DNA from: Rhodopseudomonas pseudopalustris
GTDB taxonomy: Bacteria > Pseudomonadota > Alphaproteobacteria > Rhizobiales > Xanthobacteraceae
Direction: 5' to 3'
Length of the DNA: 64,000 bases
Assembly (NCBI RefSeq): GCF_900110435.1
Contig: NZ_FODT01000015.1
Span: 1 to 64,000 of the forward strand
Numbering within the stretch: position 1 is the stretch's first letter; each line of letters starts with the position of its first letter. This document shows, in pieces, positions 44,936 to 55,058 of the stretch. The position numbers and the translations under genes were made by a program. Below the pieces are notes generated by a model that ran no database searches, had not been told where the DNA came from, and worked only from the letters and a program-made list of their open reading frames with translations.

Positions 44936-46864
44936 TTATGCCGATCGCCGCCCGCCCGTGGGCGCGAACCTGTTGCTGGCAACACAGGCGGTCATGTCCT
45001 TGCGCCGGAAATAGATCGCGCGTCCGCACCGCAGCGGCGGGTTGCCGGCCGTGAACACGATCTGCTCGTCGCCGCGCATCTGCGTGATCTCGTGCGGCAG
45101 GATCAGCGGCCGGCGTGACAGCAACCGCGAGCGCGTCCGCGACGACCCGGAGGCCTGCGAACTGCGGCTGATCTGGCTGACCTCGACCGTCGTGTCGCCG
45201 CAGCGCCGCGAGATGTATTCGGCGGTCTCGGGGTCGTTGATCGCGCTGAACGACATCCAGGACGCCGACTCGAACCACTTCGATGCGGCGTCGCGGCCGC
45301 CATAGACCTCGCGCATCTGGCCGATCGACTGGAACAGCATCAGAAGGGTGATGCCATATTTGCGTCCGGCGTCACGCGCGGTCTCGAGGACGCGCAGGAA
45401 CCCAAGCCGCGCCACTTCATCGAGCAGGAACAGCGTGCGGCCGGCCACCGCGCCCGCGCGGTTATAGATCGCGTTCATCAACGAGCCGATGATGAGGCGC
45501 GCCAACCCCGGATGGTTCTCCAGCGTCTTCAAGTCGACGTTGATGAACACATCCATCGTTCCAGCCGCCAGCTCGTCGGTCGAGAAGCTGCGGCCCGACA
45601 CCAGCGCCGCATAGTTCTCATAAGATAGCCAATGCGTCTCCTTGACCGCATTGGCATAGACGCCGCTGAAGGTCTCGGGTGTCATGTTGACGAACGAGGC
45701 GACATTCTCCTTCACGAAGTCCGACCCCGAATGATCGTAGATCGCCTGCAGCCGCTCGCGCAGCTTCGGCTCGGGCTCGGACAGGTTTGCCCGCACCTTC
45801 CGCAGGTGCTGGTCCTTCTGCTCCGTATGACCTGACAGGCAGACATCGGCGATCAGTGCGGTCAGCAATTGTAGCGCCGACGCCCTGAAGAAATCGTCGC
45901 GCACCGAATGGGTGCGCGCGACGTCGGTCATGATCCACGACGCGACCGAGGCGATGTCCTCCTCTTTCGTTGCGCCGAACCGGCCGATCCAGTCGAGCGC
46001 GTTGAAGCCGGTCTCCGGCGTCTTCGGATCGAGCACGAAGACGGTGCGGCCGGCGCGCTTGCGATGGTCGATCACCATCGGCGCGACCTCGTTGGACGGA
46101 TCGAGCGCGACCAGGCCGCCGCCCCATTTGAGCGCGGTCGGGATCGTCACCGACGTCGTCTTGAAGCCACCAGAGCCGGCGAAGACGATGCCGTGGGTCG
46201 AGCCCCACGACGCATCGAAGCACAGGAGCGGCGCGCGGCCGCCCGCGCCCCAGCTCTCAGGGTCGCCGGCGCGGAACGCGCGATCGCCGACGGAATCCCT
46301 GTCGACACGATAGCGTTCGCCGATGACGATGCCGCCGCCTTCCGGAAACAGCCGCGCGGCCTCGCCGACGCTCATCCATTGCGCGTCGCCGTGAATCGCG
46401 CGCTGGCCTGACACCCGCCGCGGCGCGGCCGCCGCGAAGGCGGCATTGCCTGCCAGCGCGACGCGCAATGCGAACAAACCGCATGCGAGCGCGGCGAACG
46501 ACCCCATCAGCGTGGCGGGGTCCGCATAAGCCAGAACCGATCCGTCGCGCACGCGGCCGGCGAGGGCGAACAGGCGACTCCCTTCCGACCATGCGGCGAA
46601 GCCGACGACAGCCGTCGCGCCGGCGAGGACGCCCCAGCCGGCTGAGCGCACGGCGAGCGCGCCGGCGCAGGCGAACAGGGTGATGACGCCGATTGCGGCC
46701 GCGCCGAGGTAGGGCAGGGCGATGCCGGTCCGCCCCAGCAACAGCGCCGCCTGCGGTGTCTTTGCGAAGCTCGCAAACCATTGCTCATGACCGCGCAGCG
46801 CGATCATCGCGCCGATCATCAGCGCGGCGGGCACGATCGTCAGCGCCACCTTATTCGCGTTCAT
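44936..46864 (-). CDS. traG: Ti-type type IV coupling protein TraG
   Basis: A 642-residue VirD4/TraG ATPase that links the relaxosome to the mating pore. Four hydrophobic segments lie in the N-terminal 140 residues. Walker A is the variant GSGGFKTTS (about residue 235), Walker B is [11 protein letters not shown], and the C-terminal [20 protein letters not shown] block is characteristic. The start overlaps traD by 14 bp, as usual in traCDG clusters. Confidence 0.95.
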   Translation of the reverse strand: MNANKVALTIVPAALMIGAMIALRGHEQWFASFAKTPQAALLLGRTGIALPYLGAAAIGVITLFACAGALAVRSAGWGVLAGATAVVGFAAWSEGSRLFALAGRVRDGSVLAYADPATLMGSFAALACGLFALRVALAGNAAFAAAAPRRVSGQRAIHGDAQWMSVGEAARLFPEGGGIVIGERYRVDRDSVGDRAFRAGDPESWGAGGRAPLLCFDASWGSTHGIVFAGSGGFKTTSVTIPTALKWGGGLVALDPSNEVAPMVIDHRKRAGRTVFVLDPKTPETGFNALDWIGRFGATKEEDIASVASWIMTDVARTHSVRDDFFRASALQLLTALIADVCLSGHTEQKDQHLRKVRANLSEPEPKLRERLQAIYDHSGSDFVKENVASFVNMTPETFSGVYANAVKETHWLSYENYAALVSGRSFSTDELAAGTMDVFINVDLKTLENHPGLARLIIGSLMNAIYNRAGAVAGRTLFLLDEVARLGFLRVLETARDAGRKYGITLLMLFQSIGQMREVYGGRDAASKWFESASWMSFSAINDPETAEYISRRCGDTTVEVSQISRSSQASGSSRTRSRLLSRRPLILPHEITQMRGDEQIVFTAGNPPLRCGRAIYFRRKDMTACVASNRFAPTGGRRSA

Positions 46865-47066
46865 CGCTGAAGGCCTTCGTGCCGATCGCCGCGAACCGCT
46901 CGCGCTCCGCTTCGCTCGCTCGCGCCCGCTCAGCGGCGTCGATCAGCATGCCGAGCAACAGCGCCCGCTTCTCGTAGCGCAGTCCCGCCTTCACGATCAG
47001 CCCGCCGAGCTGAATCTTCTCGCGGGTGTCCTTCTTCCTGTCGTCGCTGCGGCGAGCCCGGTCCAT
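46851..47066 (-). CDS. traD: Conjugal transfer protein TraD
   Basis: A 71-residue basic protein with the Ti-type TraD pattern ([28 protein letters not shown]), an accessory relaxosome protein. It sits between traC (4-bp gap) and traG (14-bp overlap). Confidence 0.9.
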   Translation of the reverse strand: MDRARRSDDRKKDTREKIQLGGLIVKAGLRYEKRALLLGMLIDAAERARASEAERERFAAIGTKAFSDERE

Positions 47067-47070
47067 GCGC

Positions 47071-47340
47071 TCAAGCCTCAGAAGATGCGCCCGGACCCGC
47101 GCCAGGCGGCTCGGGTGAACCCGACCCGCGCGCGGATCGCGGCGCGGCGCCGGCCTTGCGAAATCGGGCCTTCACCTCCTCGAAGGCGGTCAGCAACTCC
47201 CCCTCGTCGATCTCCAGGTCTCCGAGCCCGGCCTTCAGGGCTACCCGGCCGATGCGCTCGGCTTCGCGCGTCTCGGCCGCCTTGAGCTGGTCCTGCAGAC
47301 GGGCGATTTCCTCTCTGATCTGTCGTGACGGCTTTTTCAT
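47071..47340 (-). CDS. traC: Conjugal transfer protein TraC
   Basis: An 89-residue protein with a Ti-type TraC core ([40 protein letters not shown]), an accessory DNA-processing protein. The tail is Gly/Pro/Ser-rich. The ATG at 47338-47340 has AAGGAGG about 12 bp upstream. First gene of the leftward tra operon, facing oriT. Confidence 0.88.
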   Translation of the reverse strand: MKKPSRQIREEIARLQDQLKAAETREAERIGRVALKAGLGDLEIDEGELLTAFEEVKARFRKAGAAPRSARGSGSPEPPGAGPGASSEA

Positions 47341-47482
47341 TCCGGTTGGTGATCCTCCTTCTGGCGCGCGGTACGCGCGAAGGAGAATTGACCGGGAATG
47401 CGCGAAGCGCACCCCGTCGGAAACGACAGGTCGGCGAAGCCGACACTTTGGGGGATCATCCCGCCGATCCGAAGGGTCGGCT

Positions 47483-47517
47483 CCAAGGGCGCAGTAATAC
47501 GTCGCTGGCGCGACGTA
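47483..47517. other. oriT: Origin of transfer (oriT) of the Ti/rhizobial-plasmid type
   Basis: In the 250-bp gap between divergent traC and traA lies CCAAGGGCGCAGTAATAC followed by ACGTCGC-TGGC-GCGACGT, a perfect 7-bp inverted repeat at 47499-47516. The complement contains TGCGCCCTTGG, the nick-region core that RSF1010-family and Ti oriTs share, so the nick should fall there on the minus strand. Position, orientation and neighbours all agree with pTi and rhizobial plasmids. Confidence 0.85.
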
Positions 47518-47590
47518 GGTCTGCTCAGCCGGAAGGACGACGCCGATCCCTGCGGACGAGCCGTGTCGTCATTCTCGCAGGACCGCCGCC

Positions 47591-50500
47591 TTGGCCATCA
47601 CGCACTTCACACCCCAGCTCATCAGCCGCGCCGATGGCCGCAGCGCTGTGCTGGCGGCCGCGTATCGCCATTGCGCGAAGATGACCTTCGAGGCGGAGGG
47701 CCGCACCGTCGATTACACGGCCAAGCGCAACATGGTGCATGAGGAATTCCTGCTGCCGGCGGACGCGCCGCAATGGGCGCGGGCGATGGTGGCGGACCGC
47801 TCCGTAGCGCAGGCATCGGAGGCGTTCTGGAACAAGATTGAGGGCTTCGAGAAGCGCTCGGATGCGCAGCTCTCCAAGGAGTACATCATCGCGCTGCCGA
47901 TCGAGCTGACGACCGCGCAGAACATCGCGCTCATGCGCCAGTTCGTGGCCGAGCACATCCTGCCCGCAGGGATCGTGGCGGATTGGGCCTATCACGACGA
48001 TCCGGGCAATCCGCATGTCCATCTGATGACGAGTCTGCGCGCGCTCACCGAGGACGGTTTCGGTCCCAAGCGCGTGGCCGTATTGGGCGCGGACGGAGCA
48101 CCGCTGCGCAACCGGGCCGGCAAGATCGTCTACAAGCTCTGGGCCGGCGACAAGAATGAGTTTCTGGCGGTTCGCCAGGGATGGATCGATCTGCAGAACC
48201 ATCATCTCGCGCTCGCCGGGCTCGACGTGCGCGTGGATGGCCGATCCTATGCCGAGCGTGGCATCGACATCGTGCCGACGACCCATGTCGGGGTCGCCGC
48301 AAAGGCGATCGAGCGCAAGGCGAAGCGGCAGGGACGCGGACCAAACCTCGATCGCCTGCGGTTGTTCGAGGAGCAGCGGCAGGTCTCGGCCGAGCGCGTG
48401 CTGCGCCGCCCGGAGATCATTCTGGATATCGTGTCGCGCGAGAAGAGCGTGTTCGATGAGCGCGACGTCGCCAAGGTGCTGCATCGCTATGTCGACGATC
48501 CGACCGCGTTCGGGGTACTGCTCGCGCGCATCCTGCAAAGCCCGGATGCCGTCCGCCTCGAGCACGAGGGGATCGACTTTGCGAGCGGCGCCAGAACGCC
48601 GGCGCGCTACACGACACGCGAGCTGATCCGCATCGAATCCGAGATGGCCAGGCGCGCGATCGGGCTTGCCGGCGCGGAGACGTTCGGCGTTCGCGATCAG
48701 ATCCGCAATGCCGTCCTCGATCGACACGCCATGCTCTCGGCCGAGCAGCGGTCGGCGATCGAGCATGTGACCGCTCCCGGCCGCGCGGCGGCCGTGGTCG
48801 GGCGCGCCGGCGCCGGCAAGACCACGATGATGCGGGCCGCGCGCGAGGTCTGGGAGGCCGCCGGCTATCGGGTTGTCGGCGGCACATTGGCGGGCAAGGC
48901 GGCCGAGGGTCTGGAGAAAGAAGCAGGGATCGCCTCGCGCACATTGGCGTCATGGGAGCTCGCCTGGAGCAAGGGCCGGTCGATCCTCGACACCCGCACG
49001 GTGTTTGTCCTCGACGAGGCAGGCATGGTCGCATCACGCCAGATGGCGACCTTCGTCGAGGCGGTGTCGCGCGCCGGCGCCAAGCTGATCCTGGTCGGTG
49101 ACGCCGAGCAGCTCCAGCCGATCGAGGCCGGCGCTGCCTTCCGCGCGCTGGTCGAGCGCATCGGCTATGCAGAGCTCGAGACGATCTACCGCCAGAACAC
49201 GCAATGGATGCGTGACGCATCGCTCGATCTCGCCCGCGGCCGCGTGGGCAAGGCGCTGGCAGCGTATCGCCATCATGGGCACGTCATGGGCTCCGAGTTG
49301 AAAGCGCAGGCCGTGGCTGCGCTGATCGACGATTGGAGCCGCGACTACGATCCGGTGAAGTCGACCTTGATCCTGGCGCATCTGCGCCGTGACGTGCGCG
49401 CGCTCAATGACATGGCGCGCGCCACGCTCGTATCGCGCGGAATCGTCGGCACGGGTCACGCCTTCCGCACCGAGGACGGAGAGCGCCGGTTCGCGGCGGG
49501 CGATCAGATCGTGTTCCTGCGCAACGAGGGGTCACTCGGCGTCAAGAACGGCATGATCGGACGCGTCATCGAAGCGGCGCCAGGCCGGTTCACGGCCGAC
49601 GTCGGGGAGGGCAGTCACCGCCGGCGCGTCGCGGTTGACCAGCGCTTCTACCGCAATGTCGACCACGGCTACGCCACCACGATACACAAGGCGCAAGGCG
49701 CGACCGTCGACCGCGTGAAGGTGCTGGCGAGCCTGTCGCTTGACCGGCATCTTGCCTATGTGGCGCTGACCCGACACCGTGAGGATGTTGCGCTCTATTA
49801 TGGACGCCGATCGTTCGGCAAGGCCGGCGGACTGATCCCCATCCTGTCCCAGCGCAACGCCAAGGAGACGACGCTCGACTACGAGCGTGGCGGCCTCTAT
49901 CGCGACGCGCTTCGCTTCGCCGCCAACCGCGGCCTGCATGTGATGCGCGTCGCCCGAACCCTCGTGTCCGACCGCGTGCGCTGGGCGCGGCGTCAGAAGC
50001 AGCGGCTCGATGATGTGGCCGCGCGCCTTCGGGCCGTCGGCGCCCGTCTCGGCCTTTTCAACCCTCGTCATGTTCCGCCCACCAGCCGCAAAAAGGAGGC
50101 CGCGTCCATGCTGCCCGGTGTCACCACATGGCCGAAATCCGTCGCCGAGTCGGTCGAGGACAAGATCGTCGCCGATCCGGCCTGCAGGAAGCAGTGGCAG
50201 GAAATGTCGAGCCGTTTCGCGCTCGTGTTCGCGAAGCCGGAGACCGCCTTCAAAGCCATGAACTTCGATGCCGTGTTGCACGATCCCGCAACCCGCAAGG
50301 CGACACTCAGCCGCCTCGCAACCGAGCCGGCATCGTTCGGCGATTTGCGCGGCGCGAAGGGCGTGCTCGCAGGGAAAGCCGCCACCAAGGAGCGCAAAGA
50401 GGCCGAAGCCAATGTCGCCACGCTCGGCCGCGAAATCGAGCGTTATGCGCGACTGCGCGCGGAGGCGTTGCGCAAGTACGAAACGGAGGAGCGTGCGCTG

Positions 50501-50911
50501 CGGCTGCGTGTCACCGTCGACGTCCCGGCGCTTTCGCCCGCGGCGACGCTGGTGCTGGAGCGGGTTCGCGACGCCATCGACCGCAACGATCTGCCGAACG
50601 CGCTCGCCTTTGCGCTCTCCAACAAGATGGTGGCGGCGGAGATCGAAGGGTTCAACAAGGCCGTGGCGGAGCGCTTCGGGGACGGCGCGTTCCTGTCCAA
50701 TCGCGCGAAAGAGCCGAAGGGCGCAGCCTTCGATGCCGCCGCCGCCGGCCTGCGGGAAAATGAACGACCCGCGCTCGCGGCTGCATGGCCCATGCTCCGC
50801 GCAGGACAGCAACTCGCCGCGCAGCAGAAATCCGCTCAAGCGCCGAACAAGGTCGAGACCGAGCGCCAGGTTCAGCGCCAAGCCCGGAGTCGCGGGATGG
50901 CCATGAAATGA
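47591..50911 (+). CDS. traA: Ti-type conjugative relaxase/helicase TraA
   Basis: A 1106-residue bifunctional enzyme. The N-terminal MobA/MobL-type relaxase has the three-His metal motif in [14 protein letters not shown] (near residue 140). The middle part is a RecD/TraI-like superfamily 1 helicase: Walker [10 protein letters not shown] (about 404-412), [20 protein letters not shown], and [15 protein letters not shown]. The C-terminal 300 residues are helical. It starts with TTG, preceded by AGGA; no in-frame ATG is available upstream and the MAI-x-HF family start fits. Coupled to traF by an ATGA overlap. Confidence 0.95.
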   Translation: MAITHFTPQLISRADGRSAVLAAAYRHCAKMTFEAEGRTVDYTAKRNMVHEEFLLPADAPQWARAMVADRSVAQASEAFWNKIEGFEKRSDAQLSKEYIIALPIELTTAQNIALMRQFVAEHILPAGIVADWAYHDDPGNPHVHLMTSLRALTEDGFGPKRVAVLGADGAPLRNRAGKIVYKLWAGDKNEFLAVRQGWIDLQNHHLALAGLDVRVDGRSYAERGIDIVPTTHVGVAAKAIERKAKRQGRGPNLDRLRLFEEQRQVSAERVLRRPEIILDIVSREKSVFDERDVAKVLHRYVDDPTAFGVLLARILQSPDAVRLEHEGIDFASGARTPARYTTRELIRIESEMARRAIGLAGAETFGVRDQIRNAVLDRHAMLSAEQRSAIEHVTAPGRAAAVVGRAGAGKTTMMRAAREVWEAAGYRVVGGTLAGKAAEGLEKEAGIASRTLASWELAWSKGRSILDTRTVFVLDEAGMVASRQMATFVEAVSRAGAKLILVGDAEQLQPIEAGAAFRALVERIGYAELETIYRQNTQWMRDASLDLARGRVGKALAAYRHHGHVMGSELKAQAVAALIDDWSRDYDPVKSTLILAHLRRDVRALNDMARATLVSRGIVGTGHAFRTEDGERRFAAGDQIVFLRNEGSLGVKNGMIGRVIEAAPGRFTADVGEGSHRRRVAVDQRFYRNVDHGYATTIHKAQGATVDRVKVLASLSLDRHLAYVALTRHREDVALYYGRRSFGKAGGLIPILSQRNAKETTLDYERGGLYRDALRFAANRGLHVMRVARTLVSDRVRWARRQKQRLDDVAARLRAVGARLGLFNPRHVPPTSRKKEAASMLPGVTTWPKSVAESVEDKIVADPACRKQWQEMSSRFALVFAKPETAFKAMNFDAVLHDPATRKATLSRLATEPASFGDLRGAKGVLAGKAATKERKEAEANVATLGREIERYARLRAEALRKYETEERALRLRVTVDVPALSPAATLVLERVRDAIDRNDLPNALAFALSNKMVAAEIEGFNKAVAERFGDGAFLSNRAKEPKGAAFDAAAAGLRENERPALAAAWPMLRAGQQLAAQQKSAQAPNKVETERQVQRQARSRGMAMK

Positions 50912-51438
50912 GACCGCGGCCTGTCATCTCAGTGCTGGGACTTGGCGCAGCCGCCGTCGCCGGCATCGCGGTCCTTGGCTGGGCGGGCGGCTTCCGCTTG
51001 AATGCGACCCCGAGCTATCCGCTTGGTCTCTGGCGCATCGAGCGGGCCGTCGCGCCGATCAAGGTTGGCGACCTCATCTTTATCTGCATGCCGGCGGGGC
51101 CCGGACTGACGCTTGGGCTCAAACGCGGCTACCTGCGCGCTGGTCTCTGCCCAGGCGGCGCCGGACCACTCATCAAGACGGTCGCCGCCATGGCCGGCGC
51201 GCATGTCGCGGTCGGTCGATCGGTCACGATCGACGGTCGCACGCTCGCCCATTCCCGCATCCGCCTGGTCGACGCCGAGGGCAGGGCGCTTGCCGCCTAT
51301 GCGGGCGGCGTCGTTCCGCCGGGACACCTCTATCTCCACTCCGACTACGCAGGCTCATATGACTCACGCTACTTCGGGCCACTCCCCGACGCAGGGCTCC
51401 TCGGGCTCGCCCGGCCGGTTGCCACGTTCGATCCGTGA
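50908..51438 (+). CDS. traF: Conjugative transfer signal peptidase TraF
   Basis: A 176-residue S26-family peptidase that processes the pilin precursor in Ti-type systems. An N-terminal membrane anchor (residues 6-26) precedes [11 protein letters not shown] (catalytic Ser in box B) and [12 protein letters not shown] (catalytic Lys). The C-terminal [19 protein letters not shown] is the conserved box E. The ATG overlaps the traA stop. Confidence 0.93.
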   Translation: MRPRPVISVLGLGAAAVAGIAVLGWAGGFRLNATPSYPLGLWRIERAVAPIKVGDLIFICMPAGPGLTLGLKRGYLRAGLCPGGAGPLIKTVAAMAGAHVAVGRSVTIDGRTLAHSRIRLVDAEGRALAAYAGGVVPPGHLYLHSDYAGSYDSRYFGPLPDAGLLGLARPVATFDP

Positions 51439-52594
51439 TGGGCTGCACGCGGCGGCATTGATCGCCGGAGCGGCCGCGGCCGGAGCGATCGGCTGGAGCG
51501 GCGTCGCCTTGGCGCTGCCTCTCGCGTTGGCCTTCCCCGCGCTCTGGGCGGCCGCGCCGACGCGCATGATCGCGACCGCGGTCTCGGCGGCGTATTTCCT
51601 GGCCGCCTCGCGGGGCCTGCCTCAAGGCGTGATGACCTTCTATGGGCCAGGAATCGCCTTGGGCGGGGCGCTCTGGATCGGGGCCTGCCTTGTCTTCGTC
51701 GCCGTCCACGGCCTTCTATGGTCCGTTCGGCCGGGATGGGGCCGGGCCGGGCGGTTTGCGCTGGCGAGCCTCCTGATGGCGGTGCTGCCGCTCGGGATCG
51801 TCGGCTGGGCGCATCCGCTGACCGCGGCCGGCGTGCTGTTTCCGGGATGGGGGTGGTTGGGCCTGGGGGCGACCGCGATGGTCATGCTCGCGCTCACGAC
51901 CAGGCTGTGGCCGGTTGCGGCGGTCGCGGTCATAGGCGCGTGGCTGTGGTCCGCCGCAGGATGGGCGCCGCCGTCCGGACCGGAGGGCTGGCGCGGTGTC
52001 GACACCACGATGGGCGCATCGCTCGGCCGCGCAACCGACCTCGAGCAGCATCGCGACTTGCTGGCGCATGTGCAGCGCGCACACGAGGCGGGCGCCCGCG
52101 TCGTCGTCTTGCCGGAGAGCGCGCTGGGCTTATGGACCTCGACTGTCTCGCAAGTCTGGATGGACGCGTTGCGCACGACGCGCGTTGTCGTGATCGCCGG
52201 CGCCGCCGTGGTTGATCGGCACGGTTACGACAATGTCCTGGTCGAGATTGCCGCAGGGCAGGCGCGCGTCCTCTATCGAGAACGAATGCCCGTGCCGGTG
52301 TCGATGTGGCAGCCGTGGCTGTCGTGGATCGGCGAGGGCGACAGCGCGCGAGCGCATTTCCTCGCCAATCCGATCGTGACGTCGCAAGGCCGGCGGATCG
52401 CGCCGCTGATTTGCTACGAGCAACTTCTGGTCTGGCCGGTGCTGCAGTCGATGCTGCATGCGCCCGACATGATCGTCGCGACCGGCAACGGATGGTGGAC
52501 CGCCGGCACATCCATCGTCGGGATTCAACGCGCAAGCGCCGAAGCCTGGGCGCGGCTGTTCGGCGTGCCGCTCGTGATGGCGTTCAATCTGTGA
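51359..52594 (+). CDS. traB: Conjugal transfer protein TraB
   Basis: A TraB protein of up to 411 residues: an N-terminal polytopic membrane region of about six helices, then a carbon-nitrogen hydrolase-like domain ([13 protein letters not shown] with the Glu, [12 protein letters not shown] with the Cys position) resembling apolipoprotein N-acyltransferase. The start is uncertain: the ATG at 51359 gives an 80-bp overlap with traF, while the TTG at 51419 gives a shorter product beginning just before the first membrane segment. The order traA-traF-traB-traH is that of Ti plasmids. Confidence 0.88.
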   Translation: MTHATSGHSPTQGSSGSPGRLPRSIRDGLHAAALIAGAAAAGAIGWSGVALALPLALAFPALWAAAPTRMIATAVSAAYFLAASRGLPQGVMTFYGPGIALGGALWIGACLVFVAVHGLLWSVRPGWGRAGRFALASLLMAVLPLGIVGWAHPLTAAGVLFPGWGWLGLGATAMVMLALTTRLWPVAAVAVIGAWLWSAAGWAPPSGPEGWRGVDTTMGASLGRATDLEQHRDLLAHVQRAHEAGARVVVLPESALGLWTSTVSQVWMDALRTTRVVVIAGAAVVDRHGYDNVLVEIAAGQARVLYRERMPVPVSMWQPWLSWIGEGDSARAHFLANPIVTSQGRRIAPLICYEQLLVWPVLQSMLHAPDMIVATGNGWWTAGTSIVGIQRASAEAWARLFGVPLVMAFNL

Positions 52595-52604
52595 GGAGAC
52601 AGTG

Positions 52605-53228
52605 ATGGTCGATGCAGCCTTGATCCAGCAATGCGCCGATCCCGGGCTCAAGCCTGCGATCGTCGAGAAGTTCATCGCCACGGCGGGGTCGGCCGATCGT
52701 TTTGCTATGACGGTACGCGCCGGAGGGCGCGTGGTGCTCGTACCGCCGCCGAAATCGCCGGACGAAGCGCTCGAGCTCGTGCGCCGCTATGTCGGCCAGG
52801 CCGTCGTGCGCGTCGGCATCACGCAATATCCGGCCGGCGTCGGCGTGACGGACGCCTCGCAGCTCACAGCCGACCTGGTCGATCCTTGCAAGAACATCCG
52901 CATGGGCACGGCGCTGTTCGCGAAGGTCTATCGCATCGTCGTGAAATGGTATGGCGTCGAAAACGACAACGCATTCGAGGACGCCATCATCGCGTGGCGG
53001 ACCGGGACGTTCGAGGACGTTGCCGTGTTCTCGGCGCCCGATCCCGGTTCGACGGCGGCCGCGCCGCGGCGGGCTGACGACGGCGCTCCGCGCGGACCGA
53101 CTGCAAAGCCTGCTACCGAGCAGCCGGCGCCGGAGATCGATCCGAACCGCGCGGGAATTCGCATCGACCTGTCGGGAATCGGTGGTGCGAAGTTGAATAA
53201 TAAGCAAAGAAGCAAAGTGGATGACTGA
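52605..53228 (+). CDS. traH: Ti-type conjugal transfer protein TraH
   Basis: A 207-residue protein with the TraH pattern (LIQQCADPGLKPAIVEKFI, VRVGITQYPAGVGV, NIRMGTALFAKVYRIVVKWYG), distantly like a lytic transglycosylase-type domain lacking clear catalysis. The tail is Pro/Ala-rich. It starts at the ATG at 52605 with GAGGAGA upstream, 10 bp after traB, and is the last gene of the operon. Confidence 0.9.
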   Translation: MVDAALIQQCADPGLKPAIVEKFIATAGSADRFAMTVRAGGRVVLVPPPKSPDEALELVRRYVGQAVVRVGITQYPAGVGVTDASQLTADLVDPCKNIRMGTALFAKVYRIVVKWYGVENDNAFEDAIIAWRTGTFEDVAVFSAPDPGSTAAAPRRADDGAPRGPTAKPATEQPAPEIDPNRAGIRIDLSGIGGAKLNNKQRSKVDD

Positions 53229-53490
53229 GACGCCGCCTAGAGCGGGGGCTTTAGGTCGTCGCAAGGCAGCGCCGAAGGGTTCGCCACGAATCTATCTTGC
53301 GCCGTCAATGTGACGGCGACCAATTTAGCCCCATCATCTCTTGCCTGAAGAATTTCGCGCACCGACGCAAAATGCAACCCCGCAGAGCGTTGCGCCAGCG
53401 CTGCACCCGTTGGGCAAATTCTACTGCTGAAAAGTCGGCGTGCGTGCGCGCCTCAGCTAGCGTCACTCGCCTTGCCCGCTTATAACCCCT
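53229..53490. other. Gene-free gap after traH with one short dyad
   Basis: Nothing gene-like is seen. A perfect GCCGTCA-ATG-TGACGGC dyad lies at 53301-53317 and could be an operator or an attenuated terminator of traAFBH. Confidence 0.35.
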
Positions 53491-53652
53491 CCAGACAGTA
53501 CGCGCTGTCTGGGGCATAGAAACCCCGCACTCAACGGTTGGTGCCGACCGCTACGGCACCGGGATCCTCTGGCCAACGGCCGGGGGCCTGCGACGTATGT
53601 CCAGGTGCCTCGGCACTAAAGGTCACAGGGACCGTTTGAGTGCGGTTTTCTA
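53491..53652 (+). ncRNA. Candidate structured RNA between traH and traM
   Basis: A TATAAC box at 53481-53486 is followed by nested perfect stems: CCAGACAG (53491-53498) with CTGTCTGG (53505-53512); a long-range stem of CCGCACTCAACGGT (53525-53538) with ACCGTTTGAGTGCGG (53631-53645, one bulged T). Inside lie GGTGCCG/CGGCACC (53540-53560), GGCC-AAC-GGCC, GTGCC-TC-GGCAC (53605-53616) and GGTC/GGACC. The 3' end is GCGGTTTTCT, like an intrinsic terminator. There is no reading frame. It could be a small RNA or a leader of traM. Confidence 0.45.
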
Positions 53653-53719
53653 ACCCCCGGCTTGGGCTTACGGGATTGACGTCAGCGGGGGCGCACCGCG
53701 GACCTACCGACTGAAGGTT

Positions 53720-54037
53720 ATGGTGACGACAGAGGACGACGGCTGCCAGCACAACAACGTCGACGTGGCGACGACAATGGCGAATCTAATCGCGCCACTA
53801 TCATCAACCCAAATTGAGAGCCTGACAATCGACGCGATTCTTGAGCATCGTGAGTCGCTTGCGAAAGCCGAAGCAGCTTTCGATTCTTGGAAGAGCGCAC
53901 AAGCTGCTAACTTAGAGACGGTAGCCGAACTTTATAGTGACTATACGAGGCTGATGCTTGCAGCGCGAGCACGACAGATGGTGCTTGCAACCCTGATTGA
54001 ACGGCTCGGTTTCATTCCGAGTGTGCCGTCCACTTAA
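53720..54037 (+). CDS. traM: TraM-like quorum-sensing antiactivator
   Basis: A 105-residue protein. Its C-terminal 80 residues follow the TraM pattern: an IESLTIDAILEHRESLAKAEAAF helix, then a second long helix with MLAARARQMVLATLIERLGFIPSVP, matching the ITIDAI-x-x-HR and ALNTLI-x-x-LGFIP motifs of Ti TraM. TraM binds TraR and blocks transfer-gene activation until the signal accumulates. The gene is convergent with traR, 19 bp apart. The extra 25 N-terminal residues and a GAAGG ribosome site leave the exact start open (alternative M at 53777). Confidence 0.75.
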   Translation: MVTTEDDGCQHNNVDVATTMANLIAPLSSTQIESLTIDAILEHRESLAKAEAAFDSWKSAQAANLETVAELYSDYTRLMLAARARQMVLATLIERLGFIPSVPST

Positions 54038-54056
54038 GCGCAGGCTCGGTTGGCAG

Positions 54057-54770
54057 TTAGATCAGACCCTGTTCGACGGCGAGTCGGACAGCGTGTGTAG
54101 TATTGGTTGCGTTGAGCCTGTCGCGCGCGCCTTTGACATAGAAGCGCACCGCACGCTCGGAGATGCCGAGCAACTCGGCAATCTCGTCCATGGTCTTTCC
54201 CATGGACGCCCAAGACAGGCAAAGCGACTGACGAGGTGTCAGCACGACCATCGTGCTATGTGGCGCACGGACAAGCCGATTGAGGTGAACATGCACAAAC
54301 GCCACCGCCGTGATCGCATGAATCGAGTTGCGGACCTCGGCGTCAGCGCTCGGCCTGTCGGTTGCAAGCGTCAACAACGCCGTCCGGCCGAAGCCGCCGC
54401 GCACCGGGATCGAAACGCCGCTACGGATGCCAAAGTCGGCGGCTTCGCCAAAGAAGCGCACCGTTTCCGGCACGTTGCCTGCGTTTTCTTCGCGTGACCA
54501 AACGAATGGCTGCATCGTCCGTTTGGCGATGGTGACGACCGGATCGATGGCGGCGTAGTTGTTGTCAAGATACGTGTGCTGCCAATCGGCGGGATAGTTG
54601 GAGAGAGCGCGGGCGTCGCCCGCACGGACATTGAGGTAGGCAAAGCGATCAAATCCGACCGCGGCCGTGAAGTTGCGGAGCGCTTGATTGATGGCTCGCT
54701 CGTCTTGTGCGAGACCACTCGCTTCCATGAGGTCGTTGAATGCCCCATCAAGAGTCTGGACGCGCTTCAT
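54057..54770 (-). CDS. traR: TraR-type LuxR-family quorum-sensing activator
   Basis: A 237-residue AHL-dependent activator. The autoinducer domain keeps the ligand-contact residues of TraR with a +6 offset: W63, Y67, D76 and W91 (TraR W57, Y61, D70, W85). The C-terminal LuxR-type helix-turn-helix is LTPRQSLCLSWASMGKTMDEIAELLGISERAVRFYV. It should activate the tra genes when the matching acyl-homoserine lactone is present. No traI synthase is in the window. A TTGACA (minus strand, 54901-54906) next to CATG-TTATT-CATG lies 130 bp upstream, a possible promoter with a weak dyad. Confidence 0.9.
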   Translation of the reverse strand: MKRVQTLDGAFNDLMEASGLAQDERAINQALRNFTAAVGFDRFAYLNVRAGDARALSNYPADWQHTYLDNNYAAIDPVVTIAKRTMQPFVWSREENAGNVPETVRFFGEAADFGIRSGVSIPVRGGFGRTALLTLATDRPSADAEVRNSIHAITAVAFVHVHLNRLVRAPHSTMVVLTPRQSLCLSWASMGKTMDEIAELLGISERAVRFYVKGARDRLNATNTTHAVRLAVEQGLI

Positions 54771-55058
54771 TCCTCTGCGATCTCCCTCTCTTGTTGGTTG
54801 ATCTGACGTCGCTCTCCTGCGTCGCTGATAGCCCTGACCGATCCTCGGCCTTTCTTATTCAGCCGCCTTTTCGCGGCTCAGCTGATATCCATGTTATTCA
54901 TGTCAAGCCGAACCTCGAGCACAGCGCACCGCGAATAAAGGGCTCCTCAAGCATTTCCCCAGCGAGCGAGTTTACTATCAGCGCTTTACCGCCGGTTCCG
55001 GCCAAAAACCTGCGATCAACGTCATCGGCACGATTTCCCCGTTCCAAAATCATTCCGA

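Noticed and set aside
49532-50881. A 449-codon minus-strand frame opposite traA
   Set aside because: Antisense shadow of the TraA helicase and C-terminal region; no ribosome site or domain.
53525-53645. Integron attC site
   Set aside because: The arms contain RYYYAAC-like sequence on one side, but the partner has an extra T and does not fit GTTRRRY; no integron integrase or cassettes.
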